Source: Verrucomicrobium spinosum DSM 4136 = JCM 18804
GTDB lineage: Bacteria > Verrucomicrobiota > Verrucomicrobiia > Verrucomicrobiales > Verrucomicrobiaceae
Length of the DNA stretch: 64,000 nucleotides
Direction: 5' to 3'
NCBI RefSeq assembly: GCF_000172155.1
Contig: NZ_ABIZ01000001.1
Span: forward strand, 1,240,001-1,304,000
Both the position numbers and the translations under genes were made by a program. Of this stretch, positions 54,632 through 63,534 are shown one piece after another (position 1 is the stretch's first letter; every line of letters begins with the position of its first letter). Under the pieces are notes generated by a model. That model was given only the letters and a program-made list of their open reading frames with translations, was not told the origin of the DNA and searched no databases.

Positions 54632-55042
54632 TCATGAAGCAGGGGGAACGGTGAAGCCAGAGGGGGTGTCGCCCACAAAGTACACATCCCGATCTGGCCG
54701 GGAGCCGGGGGCGTGGATGTCCAGCATGAGGAGCGGCTCCTCCCCGGTGATGAAGCCGTGGGTGGTGCCGGGAGGCAGTCGGAGGAAATCACCCATCTCC
54801 AGCGGATAAGGGGTCCCATTGAGGATGGCGGTGCCGCGACCAGACAGGACGTAGTAGTACTCTTCCGCGATCTTGTGATAACTCACGCTGGTGGTCTGAT
54901 GGGGCTCAATACGGACGCGGTAGGCGGTGCCGGCTCCTTCGTCAGCCAGGGGGATGAGGGACTCTATTTCATAAGGCCCGAGCTTGGCGCGAGAGGAGGG
55001 GGTGCCCGCGTGATGGTGGAGGATCTGGAGCGGCTGGGACAT
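54632..55042 (-). CDS. Cupin-fold protein
   Basis: A 136-aa single cupin barrel: ISVSYHKIAEEYYYVLSGRG-type first motif (H..EEYYYVLSG) and PLEMGDFLRLPPGTTHGF second motif. Metal-binding residues (His, Glu, His) are present. Substrate unknown; cupins of this size include isomerases and dioxygenases. It is upstream of prfB on the same strand, 49 bp apart. Confidence 0.8.
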   Translation of the reverse strand: MSQPLQILHHHAGTPSSRAKLGPYEIESLIPLADEGAGTAYRVRIEPHQTTSVSYHKIAEEYYYVLSGRGTAILNGTPYPLEMGDFLRLPPGTTHGFITGEEPLLMLDIHAPGSRPDRDVYFVGDTPSGFTVPPAS

Positions 55043-55201
55043 GGTCGGGATAAGAAACGGCCAACAATGTGCTGAGAAAAAAACATCCTGCCTCCGTTTT
55101 CCGCCGCATCATACATGGCAGGTGGAGGTTCCGGTGGCAGATGGAGAGGGGACGTGTATGGAACCGCCAGCCCAGCCGTAAGACAGAACCCTGCAACCCA
55201 C

Positions 55202-55780
55202 GTGGAAAGCGCGACTGCGATCCTGATCAACCGTCATCGACTGACGGAAAGCAGCCTTATTGTGCACTGGTGTTCTCCCGAGCAGGGGTTGTTCAAGACG
55301 GTGGCCAAGGGGGCGCTGCGTCCACAGTCTGCCTTTGCGGGGCGGCTGGACTTGTTCGTCACGTGTGAGGTGGTCTTCCTGCCCAGCACGAAGAGCGATC
55401 TGCACTCCCTGAAGGAAGTTCATCTGGTGCAGCCGCGGCTCCAGATGAGAAACAGCTATGCCAGGGTGCTGGCGGGCACTTATTTCTCAAAACTCGTGGA
55501 GCTCGTGGTGGAGCGGGAGACGCCGCTGGGGGGGGTGCACGAGCTGTTACAAAAAAGCCTGGACTATCTGGAAGGGCACGAGCCCAGCACCCGGCTGGTG
55601 CACCGGTTCGAGAACAAGCTGTGCGAAGAACTCGGCCTGGGCCAGGTGTTGGCCGGGGCTGCGGGGCTCTTGCACGAGACCTTTCACCGCCCGCTTCCAC
55701 TACAGCGGGCACAACTGCTGGAGGTGCTGGAAGAGGCGGATGGTGCAGATGCTGCTGTTCCCCGCCACGATTTTACTTGA
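55202..55780 (+). CDS. recO: DNA repair protein RecO
   Basis: A 192-aa RecO-like recombination mediator that loads RecA with RecR. It has the OB-fold start TAILINRHRLTESSLIV, LFKTVAKGALRPQS, then the helical domain (YARVLAGTYFSKLVELVVERETPL..VHELLQKSLDYLEGHEPS). GTG 55202 matches the family start; ATG 55115 would add 29 Gly-rich residues. The C-terminus is short relative to E. coli RecO (242 aa), and the zinc cysteines of some RecOs are absent. Confidence 0.75.
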   Translation: MESATAILINRHRLTESSLIVHWCSPEQGLFKTVAKGALRPQSAFAGRLDLFVTCEVVFLPSTKSDLHSLKEVHLVQPRLQMRNSYARVLAGTYFSKLVELVVERETPLGGVHELLQKSLDYLEGHEPSTRLVHRFENKLCEELGLGQVLAGAAGLLHETFHRPLPLQRAQLLEVLEEADGADAAVPRHDFT

Positions 55781-55843
55781 TGCGGGCGGGGTCCTGCCTT
55801 GTTATGTCCAGTGCCCTAGGGCACTGCTGGTTGCTTTTATCAT

Positions 55844-56728
55844 ATGTCTTCAGAGAATCTCAACGCGCTGCTGGAAGGGCATGTGGCCAGCCTGTACGAG
55901 GCTGGCAAGCTGGACGACGCGTTGCGGGTGGCGGGAACGGCGCTGCGCAACGCACGTCAGGCCGTGGAGGATGATGAGGCCAACTACCCCGTGCTGGTCA
56001 ATGCACTGGAGATCCTGGCCAACCTCAACCGTCAGGCTGGAGAATTTGCCAAGTCGGAGTCTCTCTATCAGGAAGGGTTGGAATCGGCGGCCAAGTGCCG
56101 GGTTCCGCAGGATCAGCTGGCGCGGCTGCGCAGTGGTCTGGCCATGCTCTACGATTTCAGCCAGCGGGAAGAGGCTGCCATACCTCTGTATGATCAGGCC
56201 ATTCAGGACTATGAGTCGATCACGCCGCCGCGGGCCAAAGAGGCTGCCGAGCTGCGGAACAATCTGGCTATGATCTACAAGAGCCTGGGCCGCTATGCCC
56301 TGGCGGAGCAGCATTATCTGATGTCGCTGGAGTCCCTGGAGCGTCTTTATGGTCGCGAAAGCGAGCGGGTCGCTGCGGTCTTTAACAACCTGGGCAGCCT
56401 CTACTACACCGCCGGGTTCCCGGAGCAGGCCAAGGAGATGCATGTAGAGGCGCTGGACATCCGCCAGCAGGTGCTGGGAGCCGAGCATGCAGAGGTGGCC
56501 CAGAGCTACACGAACCTGGCCACCGCCTGCTATGATCTGGAGGACGATGCCGGGGTGCAGGAGAACTACGAGAAGAGCCTGCGGATTCTGGAGCAGCATC
56601 TGGACACCCACAGAGACTCCTATGAGCAAACGGGGGAGGATTACATCGCTGTGCTGGAGAATCTGGGTGAGCCCAAGAAGGCAGCATCCCTGCGCAAGCG
56701 CATGGAGAAGGTGCTGGGCCGCAATTGA
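55844..56728 (+). CDS. TPR-repeat protein (kinesin-light-chain-like)
   Basis: A 294-aa protein of tandem tetratricopeptide repeats of about 42 aa (ALEILANLNRQAGEFAKSESLYQEGL, NNLAMIYKSLGRYALAEQHYLMSLESL, NNLGSLYYTAGFPEQAKEMHVEALDI). No signal peptide. Such repeats are protein-binding scaffolds; partner unknown. It begins 63 bp after recO. Confidence 0.85.
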   Translation: MSSENLNALLEGHVASLYEAGKLDDALRVAGTALRNARQAVEDDEANYPVLVNALEILANLNRQAGEFAKSESLYQEGLESAAKCRVPQDQLARLRSGLAMLYDFSQREEAAIPLYDQAIQDYESITPPRAKEAAELRNNLAMIYKSLGRYALAEQHYLMSLESLERLYGRESERVAAVFNNLGSLYYTAGFPEQAKEMHVEALDIRQQVLGAEHAEVAQSYTNLATACYDLEDDAGVQENYEKSLRILEQHLDTHRDSYEQTGEDYIAVLENLGEPKKAASLRKRMEKVLGRN

Positions 56729-56756
56729 CCGGTGATTTTGTCCCTTCATCCAACGT

Positions 56757-57542
56757 ATGAAGGGGATGTGCCGTCTTTCCAGAGGTCGTGTGCTGGGGTG
56801 GTTAGCCTCGGTCTTGGGGGTGTCATTCAGCCATGTGGGGCACACCGCGAACCTGGAACGCATCGAATTTGAGGGGGCGATCTATCACGTGCTGCGGGTG
56901 GACCGGGCAGACTTCTCCCGCCTGGATTTGCGTTGGCTGGGGCAGGATGGCAAGCCGCTCGGCAGTTTTGGCCCGCTCCTGCAGGAAGCGGCCAGGCAAG
57001 GGCGACGGATCGAATTTGCGACCAATGCGGGCATCTACGAACGCGGGCCGAAGCCCTGTGGGCTGACGATTGCTGGTGGCAAGGAACTTGTGCCGCTGAA
57101 TCTGGCCAAAGGGGAGGGGAACTTCTACCTGCACCCCAATGGCGTGTTCTATCTGGATGATCAAACAGGGGCGGGGGTGATGACGGGGGCGGAATATGGC
57201 CAGAGTGGGCTGCAACCGCGTCTGGCCACGCAGAGCGGGCCAATCCTGCTGCGGCAGGGGAAAATTCATCCCGCCTTCAACTTCAATTCACCCAACCGGC
57301 GCTTGCGCAATGCGGTGGGGGTGCGAGCCTCAGATGGGCAGGTCGTGTTTGTCATGTCCGATCGCGAAGACCGGGTCAAGGGGCGGGTGACCTTTCACCA
57401 ACTGTCCCGGTTCTTCCTGCACTTGGGCTGTCAGGATGCTCTGTTTCTGGATGGTGACATCTCGGATTTCCTCTTCCATCCACCCGCAGGAGCCGCGGTG
57501 ACACCCAACACCTTTGCGGGCATGTTTGTGCTTTGGAAATGA
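56757..57542 (+). CDS. Secreted phosphodiester glycosidase-like protein (NAGPA/DUF2233)
   Basis: A 261-aa protein with a signal-like N-terminus (VLGWLASVLGVSFS). The NAGPA fold is indicated by EFATNAGIYERG, HPNGVFYLDD, ATQSGPILLRQGK, NAVGVRASDGQVVFVMSD and ALFLDGDISDFL. Related enzymes remove GlcNAc from phosphodiester-linked sugars. Here it may act on cell-surface or imported glycan phosphodiesters; specificity is inferred. 28 bp after the TPR gene. Confidence 0.8.
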   Translation: MKGMCRLSRGRVLGWLASVLGVSFSHVGHTANLERIEFEGAIYHVLRVDRADFSRLDLRWLGQDGKPLGSFGPLLQEAARQGRRIEFATNAGIYERGPKPCGLTIAGGKELVPLNLAKGEGNFYLHPNGVFYLDDQTGAGVMTGAEYGQSGLQPRLATQSGPILLRQGKIHPAFNFNSPNRRLRNAVGVRASDGQVVFVMSDREDRVKGRVTFHQLSRFFLHLGCQDALFLDGDISDFLFHPPAGAAVTPNTFAGMFVLWK

Positions 57543-57666
57543 TGCAGGGGGAGAAATTTCCCCATCTGCTGGCAGAAAAGTGAGGGATGGTGTGGGTTAC
57601 GGAAAAGTCACCACCTGCGGATTTTGCCGCGGCGAATCGGGAATACTCTGAGGAAGGCCCTGCCGG

Positions 57667-58818
57667 ATGAAATTCATGATCATCTCAGACACGTTCCCAC
57701 CGGACATCAACGGTGTGGCACGGACACTCCAAACCTTGGCCCGCGGTCTTGCCCGACGCGGTCATCAGGTCTCTGTGCTGACGACTACGGAAGGCGCGGG
57801 CGGTGAGAACCTGAGCCACGGTGTGGAGGTGAAGGCCGTCAACTCTCTCCCGGTGCCAGGATATGCGGGCATCCGCATGGGGCTGGCCACGCGGCGGTTC
57901 TTCAGCCGGAGAATCGGCGACTTCAAGCCAGACGGGATCTACGTGGCAGTGGAGACGCTCATGGGTTGCAATGCGATTCGCGCCGCCCACCAGTGTGCCA
58001 AGCGGGTGGTGTCCGGGTTTCACACCAACTTTCACAGCTACTCAGACGACTATCGTCTGCCCTTCTTCAAGCGGGCGGCGATGTGGTACCTCCAGTGGAT
58101 CCACAACCGCACGGCGCGGACATTGACCCCGTCCGAGAGCACTGCGGAGCAGTTGCGTGGCCTGGGCATCAAAAACGTGGGAGTGCTGGGGCGCGGGGTG
58201 GATACGGATCTTTTCAATCCCGAACGGCGGGATGCTGAGTTGCGTCGCTCCTGGGGTGCGGACGAAGCCACTCCCGTGGCCCTGTTTGTCGGGCGCGTCG
58301 CGGCGGAGAAGAATCTGCCGCTCGCGGTAAGAGCGTTTCAGAGGATTCAGGAACTCCAGCCCAAGGCGCGTGCTGTGTTCGTGGGTGATGGGCCCAAGGC
58401 CGCCTGGCTGAAGCAGCGGCATCCGGAGTTCATCCATGCAGGCGCGCGCACGGGTGAGGACCTCGCCCGCCACTACGCCAGTGCGGATCTGTTTGTCTTT
58501 CCCAGTCTGTCCGAGACCTTTGGCAATGTGCTGACGGAGGCCCTGGCCAGCCGTCTGGTCACTGTGAGCTACGACTATGCGGCCGCCCGCCAGGTGGTCC
58601 GGCACGGGGTGAATGGCTTTGTGGCACCAGAGAAGGATGAGGCCGCTTTTCTGGCGGCGACAGAACTGGCCCTGCAACACTGGAATGATGGCGCGCTACG
58701 CACGGCGGCCCATGCCACCGCCTTGAGACTTTCCTGGAACGCCATCATAGAGCAGTTCGAACAAGAGCTGCTCGGCACGGTGCCAGCGCCGCCTAGTGGC
58801 ACTGAGGCTCGTCTTTGA
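57667..58818 (+). CDS. Family 4 glycosyltransferase
   Basis: A 383-aa GT-B transferase. N-terminal FMIISDTFPPDINGVARTLQTLARGL binds acceptor; the C-terminal half has VGRVAAEKNLPLAVRAF, the nucleotide-sugar ARTGEDLARHYASADLFVFPSLSETFGNV (EX7E) and QVVRHGVNGFVAP. Such enzymes in this genomic setting resemble MgtA-type mannosyl- or glucosyltransferases for glycolipids. It is followed by an LpxH-like phosphoesterase, a pairing often seen together. Cytoplasmic, probably peripheral to the membrane. Confidence 0.88.
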   Translation: MKFMIISDTFPPDINGVARTLQTLARGLARRGHQVSVLTTTEGAGGENLSHGVEVKAVNSLPVPGYAGIRMGLATRRFFSRRIGDFKPDGIYVAVETLMGCNAIRAAHQCAKRVVSGFHTNFHSYSDDYRLPFFKRAAMWYLQWIHNRTARTLTPSESTAEQLRGLGIKNVGVLGRGVDTDLFNPERRDAELRRSWGADEATPVALFVGRVAAEKNLPLAVRAFQRIQELQPKARAVFVGDGPKAAWLKQRHPEFIHAGARTGEDLARHYASADLFVFPSLSETFGNVLTEALASRLVTVSYDYAAARQVVRHGVNGFVAPEKDEAAFLAATELALQHWNDGALRTAAHATALRLSWNAIIEQFEQELLGTVPAPPSGTEARL

Positions 58819-58896
58819 TCCCTTTGTTTCCTCTTTCCCCCCAAGCCCACCACACCACACCCGACCCATTACGCAACAGGCTCCGGCCGACCCATC

Positions 58897-59742
58897 ATGA
58901 AACGAAAACTACGCTTCAAGACCATCTTCATCTCAGATGTCCACTTGGGGGTTCAGGAGTGCAAAGCGGCCCAGGTGAGCCATTTTCTGAGAAACTCGAT
59001 CTGCGAGAAGCTGGTGCTCAACGGCGACATCATTGACGCCTGGGCGCTGCAACGGGATGGCAAGTGGACGAAGGCGCACACGCACTTCGTCCGGACCGTG
59101 CTGCGGAAGATGGAGAAGGAGAACGTGGAGGTGATCTACACCCGCGGCAATCATGACGATGTGCTGGAGCGCTTCCTGCCCATCTCGCTGGACAACTTCA
59201 GCATCATGTTTGAGCACGTGCACGAGTCTCCGCACGGGAAGTATCTGGTGGTGCACGGGGATGGCTTTGACCACGTGACCACGAACCACAAGTGGATGGC
59301 CGAGGTGGGAGCGGTGGGGTACAACACCCTGCTCAAGCTGAACCGGGCCTACAACGCCTACCGCCACTGGCGTGGCAAGGAGCCTTTCTCGTTTGCCAAA
59401 TGGGTGAAGGCCAAGGTGAAGGGTGCCGTGAGCTTTGTGGGCAAGTACGAGGAGCAACTTCAGCAGCTGGCCCACAGCAAGGGCTGCAAGGGCATCATCT
59501 GCGGCCACATTCACACCCCGGCAGACAAGCAGGTGGGGGATGTGCACTACCTGAACTCCGGCGACTGGGTGGAATCCATGACGGCCGTGGTGGAGCACCT
59601 GGACCGCACCTTCGAGGTCATCACGTATGAAGACTGGTGCCGCCGGGCGAATCGCGAACCAAAGGGGCTGCTGCTGAACACGCCAACGGCACCGGAACTG
59701 GAGGAAGATGCGGAGCTGTCTTTGTCCGGGGCGGCGGTGTGA
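58897..59742 (+). CDS. LpxH-like UDP-2,3-diacylglucosamine diphosphatase family protein
   Basis: A 281-aa metallophosphoesterase. Ligands: FISDVHLG, LVLNGDIIDAW, TRGNHDD, VHGDGFDHV and GHIHTPAD. It resembles UDP-2,3-diacylglucosamine hydrolases, which make lipid X in lipid A synthesis. It starts 78 bp after the GT4 gene. The C-terminal about 60 aa are acidic and may be accessory. Whether it is the sole LpxH or a different phosphodiesterase cannot be told. Confidence 0.8.
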   Translation: MKRKLRFKTIFISDVHLGVQECKAAQVSHFLRNSICEKLVLNGDIIDAWALQRDGKWTKAHTHFVRTVLRKMEKENVEVIYTRGNHDDVLERFLPISLDNFSIMFEHVHESPHGKYLVVHGDGFDHVTTNHKWMAEVGAVGYNTLLKLNRAYNAYRHWRGKEPFSFAKWVKAKVKGAVSFVGKYEEQLQQLAHSKGCKGIICGHIHTPADKQVGDVHYLNSGDWVESMTAVVEHLDRTFEVITYEDWCRRANREPKGLLLNTPTAPELEEDAELSLSGAAV

Positions 59743-59936
59743 GCCGACGGCCTATTCTCGATCCCGGTCCGGCAACTTCTGTGCATTTTTCGTTTACTGC
59801 CTCAGCGGGAGGCGGTAAAGCGAGTCACAATGCGGATTTGCTTGCAAGGTGTTGTTGAATCATTGCGAGGTGGCGCTGCTTCAGCCCAAAGCACGGTCAG
59901 GGATGGCCGGGTTTCAGTATTCTGCATGGCTACCTT

Positions 59937-60950
59937 ATGAGTCCGGGGCTGAGCATCGTCGTCCCGTGTGCCGTATTTGATGACAGGGCCCTTGCCTGCC
60001 TGGAGGCGCTGTTGCAGCAACTAGGCGTGAAGGACGAAGTGCTTTTGGTTCTGGACGGCACAGTGCTTGACCCCGGTGTGAGACTGGACGTTCGGGTGTT
60101 GCATTTGACCCATCAGCGCGGACCTGCTGCGGCGCGGAATGCTGGGGCGGCGGAAGCAAGGGGCGAAGTGCTGCTCTTTGTGGATGCGGATGTGGTGTTG
60201 TTATCCGGCATGGTGGAACGGGTGCGAAGCTTCTTTAGCCGGAACCTGGGCGAGGCCGTGTTCGGATGCTATGATGATGCCCCTGCGGCTCCTGGTCTGG
60301 TCTCGCAGTATCGGAATCTTCAACATCACTTTGTGCATCTCACGAACGCCGGGCCCGCCTCCACTTTCTGGGCGGGGTGTGGTGCCGTTTTGCAAAAAGT
60401 GTTTAAGGACGTGGGCGGATTTAGTGAAGATTTCCGGCATCCTTCGGTTGAGGATATCGAGCTGGGAATGCGGCTGACTTCGGCGGGACATCGGATTGTC
60501 CTGGATGCGAATTTACGGGGCAAGCACCTGAAGAGCTGGTCACTGCCGGGCATGTGGGTTAACGACTTCCAGTGCCGGGCCGTTCCGTGGTCCCGTCTTA
60601 TCCTCGCCGGGGGGGCGATGCCCGCTGGGCTCAATACGGGCTGGGCTTCGCGTCTGGCCGTGGTCGCCCAGGGGCTTTCCCTGGTAGGCATCACACTCAT
60701 TCCTCTCCATGCGGCCTTTCTGGGGGTTGCGCTGGCCTTGGAGCTGCTGGCACTGCTGGCCCACGGCCCTTTGCTTTGTTTCCTCGCCCGGAAGCGGGGT
60801 CTGGGGTTCGCCCTGCGATGTGTCCCGTTGGTCATGGCCTACATCGTCGTCAGCGGTGCCGGATTTGCCTGGGCATGGGGTGCCTGGGCTGGCCAGAGAC
60901 GGAGGAAGACTTTCCTGGCTGCACGGATGCCCATGGGGGATATCGCATGA
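59937..60950 (+). CDS. Family 2 glycosyltransferase, membrane-bound
   Basis: A 337-aa GT-A enzyme. SIVVPCAVFDDRALACLEALL and LLFVDADVVLL (DxD) bind the nucleotide sugar; SVEDIELGMRL supplies the catalytic ED. Two or three C-terminal membrane helices (VAQGLSLVGITLIPLHAAFLGVALAL..) place it at the inner membrane. It overlaps the next gene by four bases (ATGA), so they form one operon. Donor and acceptor unknown. Confidence 0.88.
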   Translation: MSPGLSIVVPCAVFDDRALACLEALLQQLGVKDEVLLVLDGTVLDPGVRLDVRVLHLTHQRGPAAARNAGAAEARGEVLLFVDADVVLLSGMVERVRSFFSRNLGEAVFGCYDDAPAAPGLVSQYRNLQHHFVHLTNAGPASTFWAGCGAVLQKVFKDVGGFSEDFRHPSVEDIELGMRLTSAGHRIVLDANLRGKHLKSWSLPGMWVNDFQCRAVPWSRLILAGGAMPAGLNTGWASRLAVVAQGLSLVGITLIPLHAAFLGVALALELLALLAHGPLLCFLARKRGLGFALRCVPLVMAYIVVSGAGFAWAWGAWAGQRRRKTFLAARMPMGDIA

Positions 60951-62371
60951 AGATTGACGCTCTGATCATTGGCGGTGGCCCGGCGGGGCTCACCGCTGCA
61001 GACGAGTTCTTGCGCCACGGCGTGAGGCCCTTGGTAATCGAGGCTTCGACGCAGTGGGGCGGCATCGCCCGTACGGTGCGCTGGCAGGGGCATCGCGTGG
61101 ACATTGGCGGGCATCGATTTTTTACCAAGGACGCATCCATCCAGGGGCGCTGGCAGGAGTGGCTTGGCAAAGACCTCCTGGAGGTCCCACGCTTGTCACG
61201 AATCTTCTACCGAGGGAAGTACTACCCTTATCCATTAAAGTTGCCGGAGACTGTGGCCAACTTCGGCCTGGGGCAGAGCGTTGTGGCCCTGACAAGCTAC
61301 TTGTGGGCCAAGGCGAGGCCGGTCCGTCCAGAGAGGTCGTTTGAAGACTGGGTCACGAACCGCTTCGGCAGGCACCTCTACCTCACCTTTTTTAAGGCCT
61401 ATACGGAGAAGGTCTGGGGCATGCCTTGCTCGGAGATCAGTGCCGACTGGGCGGCCCAGCGCATTCACGGGCTCAGCCTCACGTCAGCCGTTCTCGGGAG
61501 TCTTTCGTCGACACAAGGCGTCAAGTCGCTCATCAAGACGTTCCATTACCCCCGCCTTGGCCCGGGAATGATGTGGGAAAAGGTAGCGCAGCTCGTGCAG
61601 GAAACGGGCGGGGAAACGTGGCAGAACTCCACCGTGGCGGAGGTCAGGCATGCGGCGGGCAGGGTCACCCAAGTGTTGGCCCAGCGCGCCGGTCGCGCCA
61701 TCAGCCTCCGGCCTGAGCGGCTGGTCTCCACCATGCCACTCGGCTCGCTCGTCCGGGCGCTGGTACCCAGTGCTCCGCCTCACGTCCTTCAGGCCGCACA
61801 ATCGCTCCGCCACCGGGACTTCCTCATCGTGACCCTGGTAGTGCGGGCCAAGGAAATATTTCCCGACAACTGGCTCTACATCCATGATCCGCAATTTCGC
61901 GTTGGCCGGGTGCAGAACTTCCGTAACTGGTCAGTGGAGATGGTTGCAGATCCAGAGCTCACGACCTTGGGCATGGAGTATTTTTGCTCCCGCGGAGATG
62001 AACTGTGGGAGCTCAAGGACGACGCTCTCATCCGCCTTGCCACGCGGGAGATGGTATCACTTGGCTTTGCGCCGGAGACCCAGGTGGAGGGCGGGTTCGT
62101 CATCCGGCAGCCCAATGCCTACCCTGTGTATGACGACGACTACGCCGGGCATGTGTCGGTGGTGCGGGACTATCTGGCAGGGTTTGAAAATCTCGCCACT
62201 GTGGGCCGCAGCGGCATGCATCGTTATAACAACCAGGACCATTCGATGATTAGCGCCATGAGCGCCGTGCATCAGCTTTTGGGGAAAGGGGCTGCGTGTC
62301 CCTGGACGGTAAACACCGAAAAGTCGGGGCACGAGGAGCGGGCGCAGGAACCTTGCGTGCGGGAGCGATGA
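60947..62371 (+). CDS. FAD/NAD(P)-dependent oxidoreductase of the glycan cluster
   Basis: A 474-aa amine-oxidase/UDP-galactopyranose-mutase-like flavoprotein. DALIIGGGPAGLTAADEFL is the FAD dinucleotide fold; GIARTVRWQGHRVDIGGHRFF and the C-terminal VGRSGMHRYNNQDHSM mark the group often found beside glycosyltransferases in surface-polysaccharide clusters. The reaction is unknown; it may isomerise or oxidise a sugar nucleotide. ATGA overlaps link it to the genes before and after. Confidence 0.85.
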   Translation: MKIDALIIGGGPAGLTAADEFLRHGVRPLVIEASTQWGGIARTVRWQGHRVDIGGHRFFTKDASIQGRWQEWLGKDLLEVPRLSRIFYRGKYYPYPLKLPETVANFGLGQSVVALTSYLWAKARPVRPERSFEDWVTNRFGRHLYLTFFKAYTEKVWGMPCSEISADWAAQRIHGLSLTSAVLGSLSSTQGVKSLIKTFHYPRLGPGMMWEKVAQLVQETGGETWQNSTVAEVRHAAGRVTQVLAQRAGRAISLRPERLVSTMPLGSLVRALVPSAPPHVLQAAQSLRHRDFLIVTLVVRAKEIFPDNWLYIHDPQFRVGRVQNFRNWSVEMVADPELTTLGMEYFCSRGDELWELKDDALIRLATREMVSLGFAPETQVEGGFVIRQPNAYPVYDDDYAGHVSVVRDYLAGFENLATVGRSGMHRYNNQDHSMISAMSAVHQLLGKGAACPWTVNTEKSGHEERAQEPCVRER

Positions 62372-63534
62372 AACTTCTCCAGCGTTACGGATTTGCCCTG
62401 GCAGTCAGCGCGCTAGCGTTGCTCTTGGTCGCGTACATTCTTGTTTATGTCTCGTTCCCCGATGAGCGGAGGCTCTTTGATCTGAGGGAGCGGCACGAGC
62501 AGTTGCGGTGCCTGGATGTGGGGCTCTACCCCAACATCCGCCTGCATGCTCCCGGTGTGATCCCTCGTGCAGCCCACTCGGTGTATCCGCCCACCTCCCT
62601 GGTTCAGCTCTGGCTGGTATCGCCCTTTGCTTCGTTCAAGGCGAACGCAGCCTTCTTCTTCCTGCTCACGGGCGTGGCTTTCGCAATCCTCAGCGTTCAC
62701 GCATGGAGGGTGGGCTGCGTCGCGGGGCGGTGGGGAGGGTTGCTGGCAGTGGCGGGGTTGTGGTGCATGTCTGCTAGCTTTATGTCCGTGAAGGCCGGCC
62801 AGCCAGCCTTGCTCATCAATGCGATCCTGGTGCTCATGAGCGGTGCTGTGATGAGGAACCGGCAGGAGTGGGCTGGCTGCGCCTGGATTGCCGCCATGAT
62901 GAAGCCTCACACCAGTCTTCCGTTTTTCGCTATGCTCGTGGCGAAGCGAAGGTGGTATGCCTGCTTCGTTGGGGCCGTGCTCCTGGGAGCCTTGGGTTGG
63001 GGGGTGTCTTCGTTTACGGGGCATACACTGTTGGAAGTGCTGTATGCGAGCTATGGTCAGTCGCCCATGACATATGCCTCTATAGGGGACACCCTGGTGC
63101 AGCCCCTGATGAGTCTGTTGGGCATTGGCCACCGGCCTGCAGTCTTGATCACGGCCCTGCTCGCGATGGGCCTGCTGCTGCCGTTTGTCTTTCGCCCGCT
63201 CGCATCATTGCCGTCCCTTGTGCATCTGGCCGCGGCAGGGGTGGCAGGCAGGCTCGGCTTTTACCACCGCCATTATGACGATGTGATGCTGGCCTTTCTG
63301 CTCCTGGCGCTCACCGAGGAGGCGCTGCGCAGTCGTGGCACCGCCGCTTGGATGATGTTGGCAATTACCGGGCTCACTCTATGGGTGCCATACCCCCTGC
63401 TGGCGCAGTTTTCTGGAACCTCCTGGCGCATCGTAATCTGGGCATCGGCTCTTGTTTATCTGACACGGACGGCTCTCAAACGAGTCAGCGTTTCCACCAA
63501 TAGCGCTCCAGGGGAGCAAGTATCCGTCGGTTGA
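62368..63534 (+). CDS. GT87/DUF2029-like membrane glycosyltransferase
   Basis: A 388-aa polytopic protein of about ten helices (FALAVSALALLLVAYILVYVS at the start). Short charged loops such as VYPPTSLVQLW and the GT-C-type loop Asp/Glu (FPDERRLFDLRERHEQ) fit polyprenyl-phosphate-mannose-using GT87 enzymes. It would transfer sugars on the periplasmic side. ATG 62368 overlaps the previous stop (ATGA). Its 3' end overlaps the convergent gene by 50 bp. Confidence 0.75.
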   Translation: MKLLQRYGFALAVSALALLLVAYILVYVSFPDERRLFDLRERHEQLRCLDVGLYPNIRLHAPGVIPRAAHSVYPPTSLVQLWLVSPFASFKANAAFFFLLTGVAFAILSVHAWRVGCVAGRWGGLLAVAGLWCMSASFMSVKAGQPALLINAILVLMSGAVMRNRQEWAGCAWIAAMMKPHTSLPFFAMLVAKRRWYACFVGAVLLGALGWGVSSFTGHTLLEVLYASYGQSPMTYASIGDTLVQPLMSLLGIGHRPAVLITALLAMGLLLPFVFRPLASLPSLVHLAAAGVAGRLGFYHRHYDDVMLAFLLLALTEEALRSRGTAAWMMLAITGLTLWVPYPLLAQFSGTSWRIVIWASALVYLTRTALKRVSVSTNSAPGEQVSVG

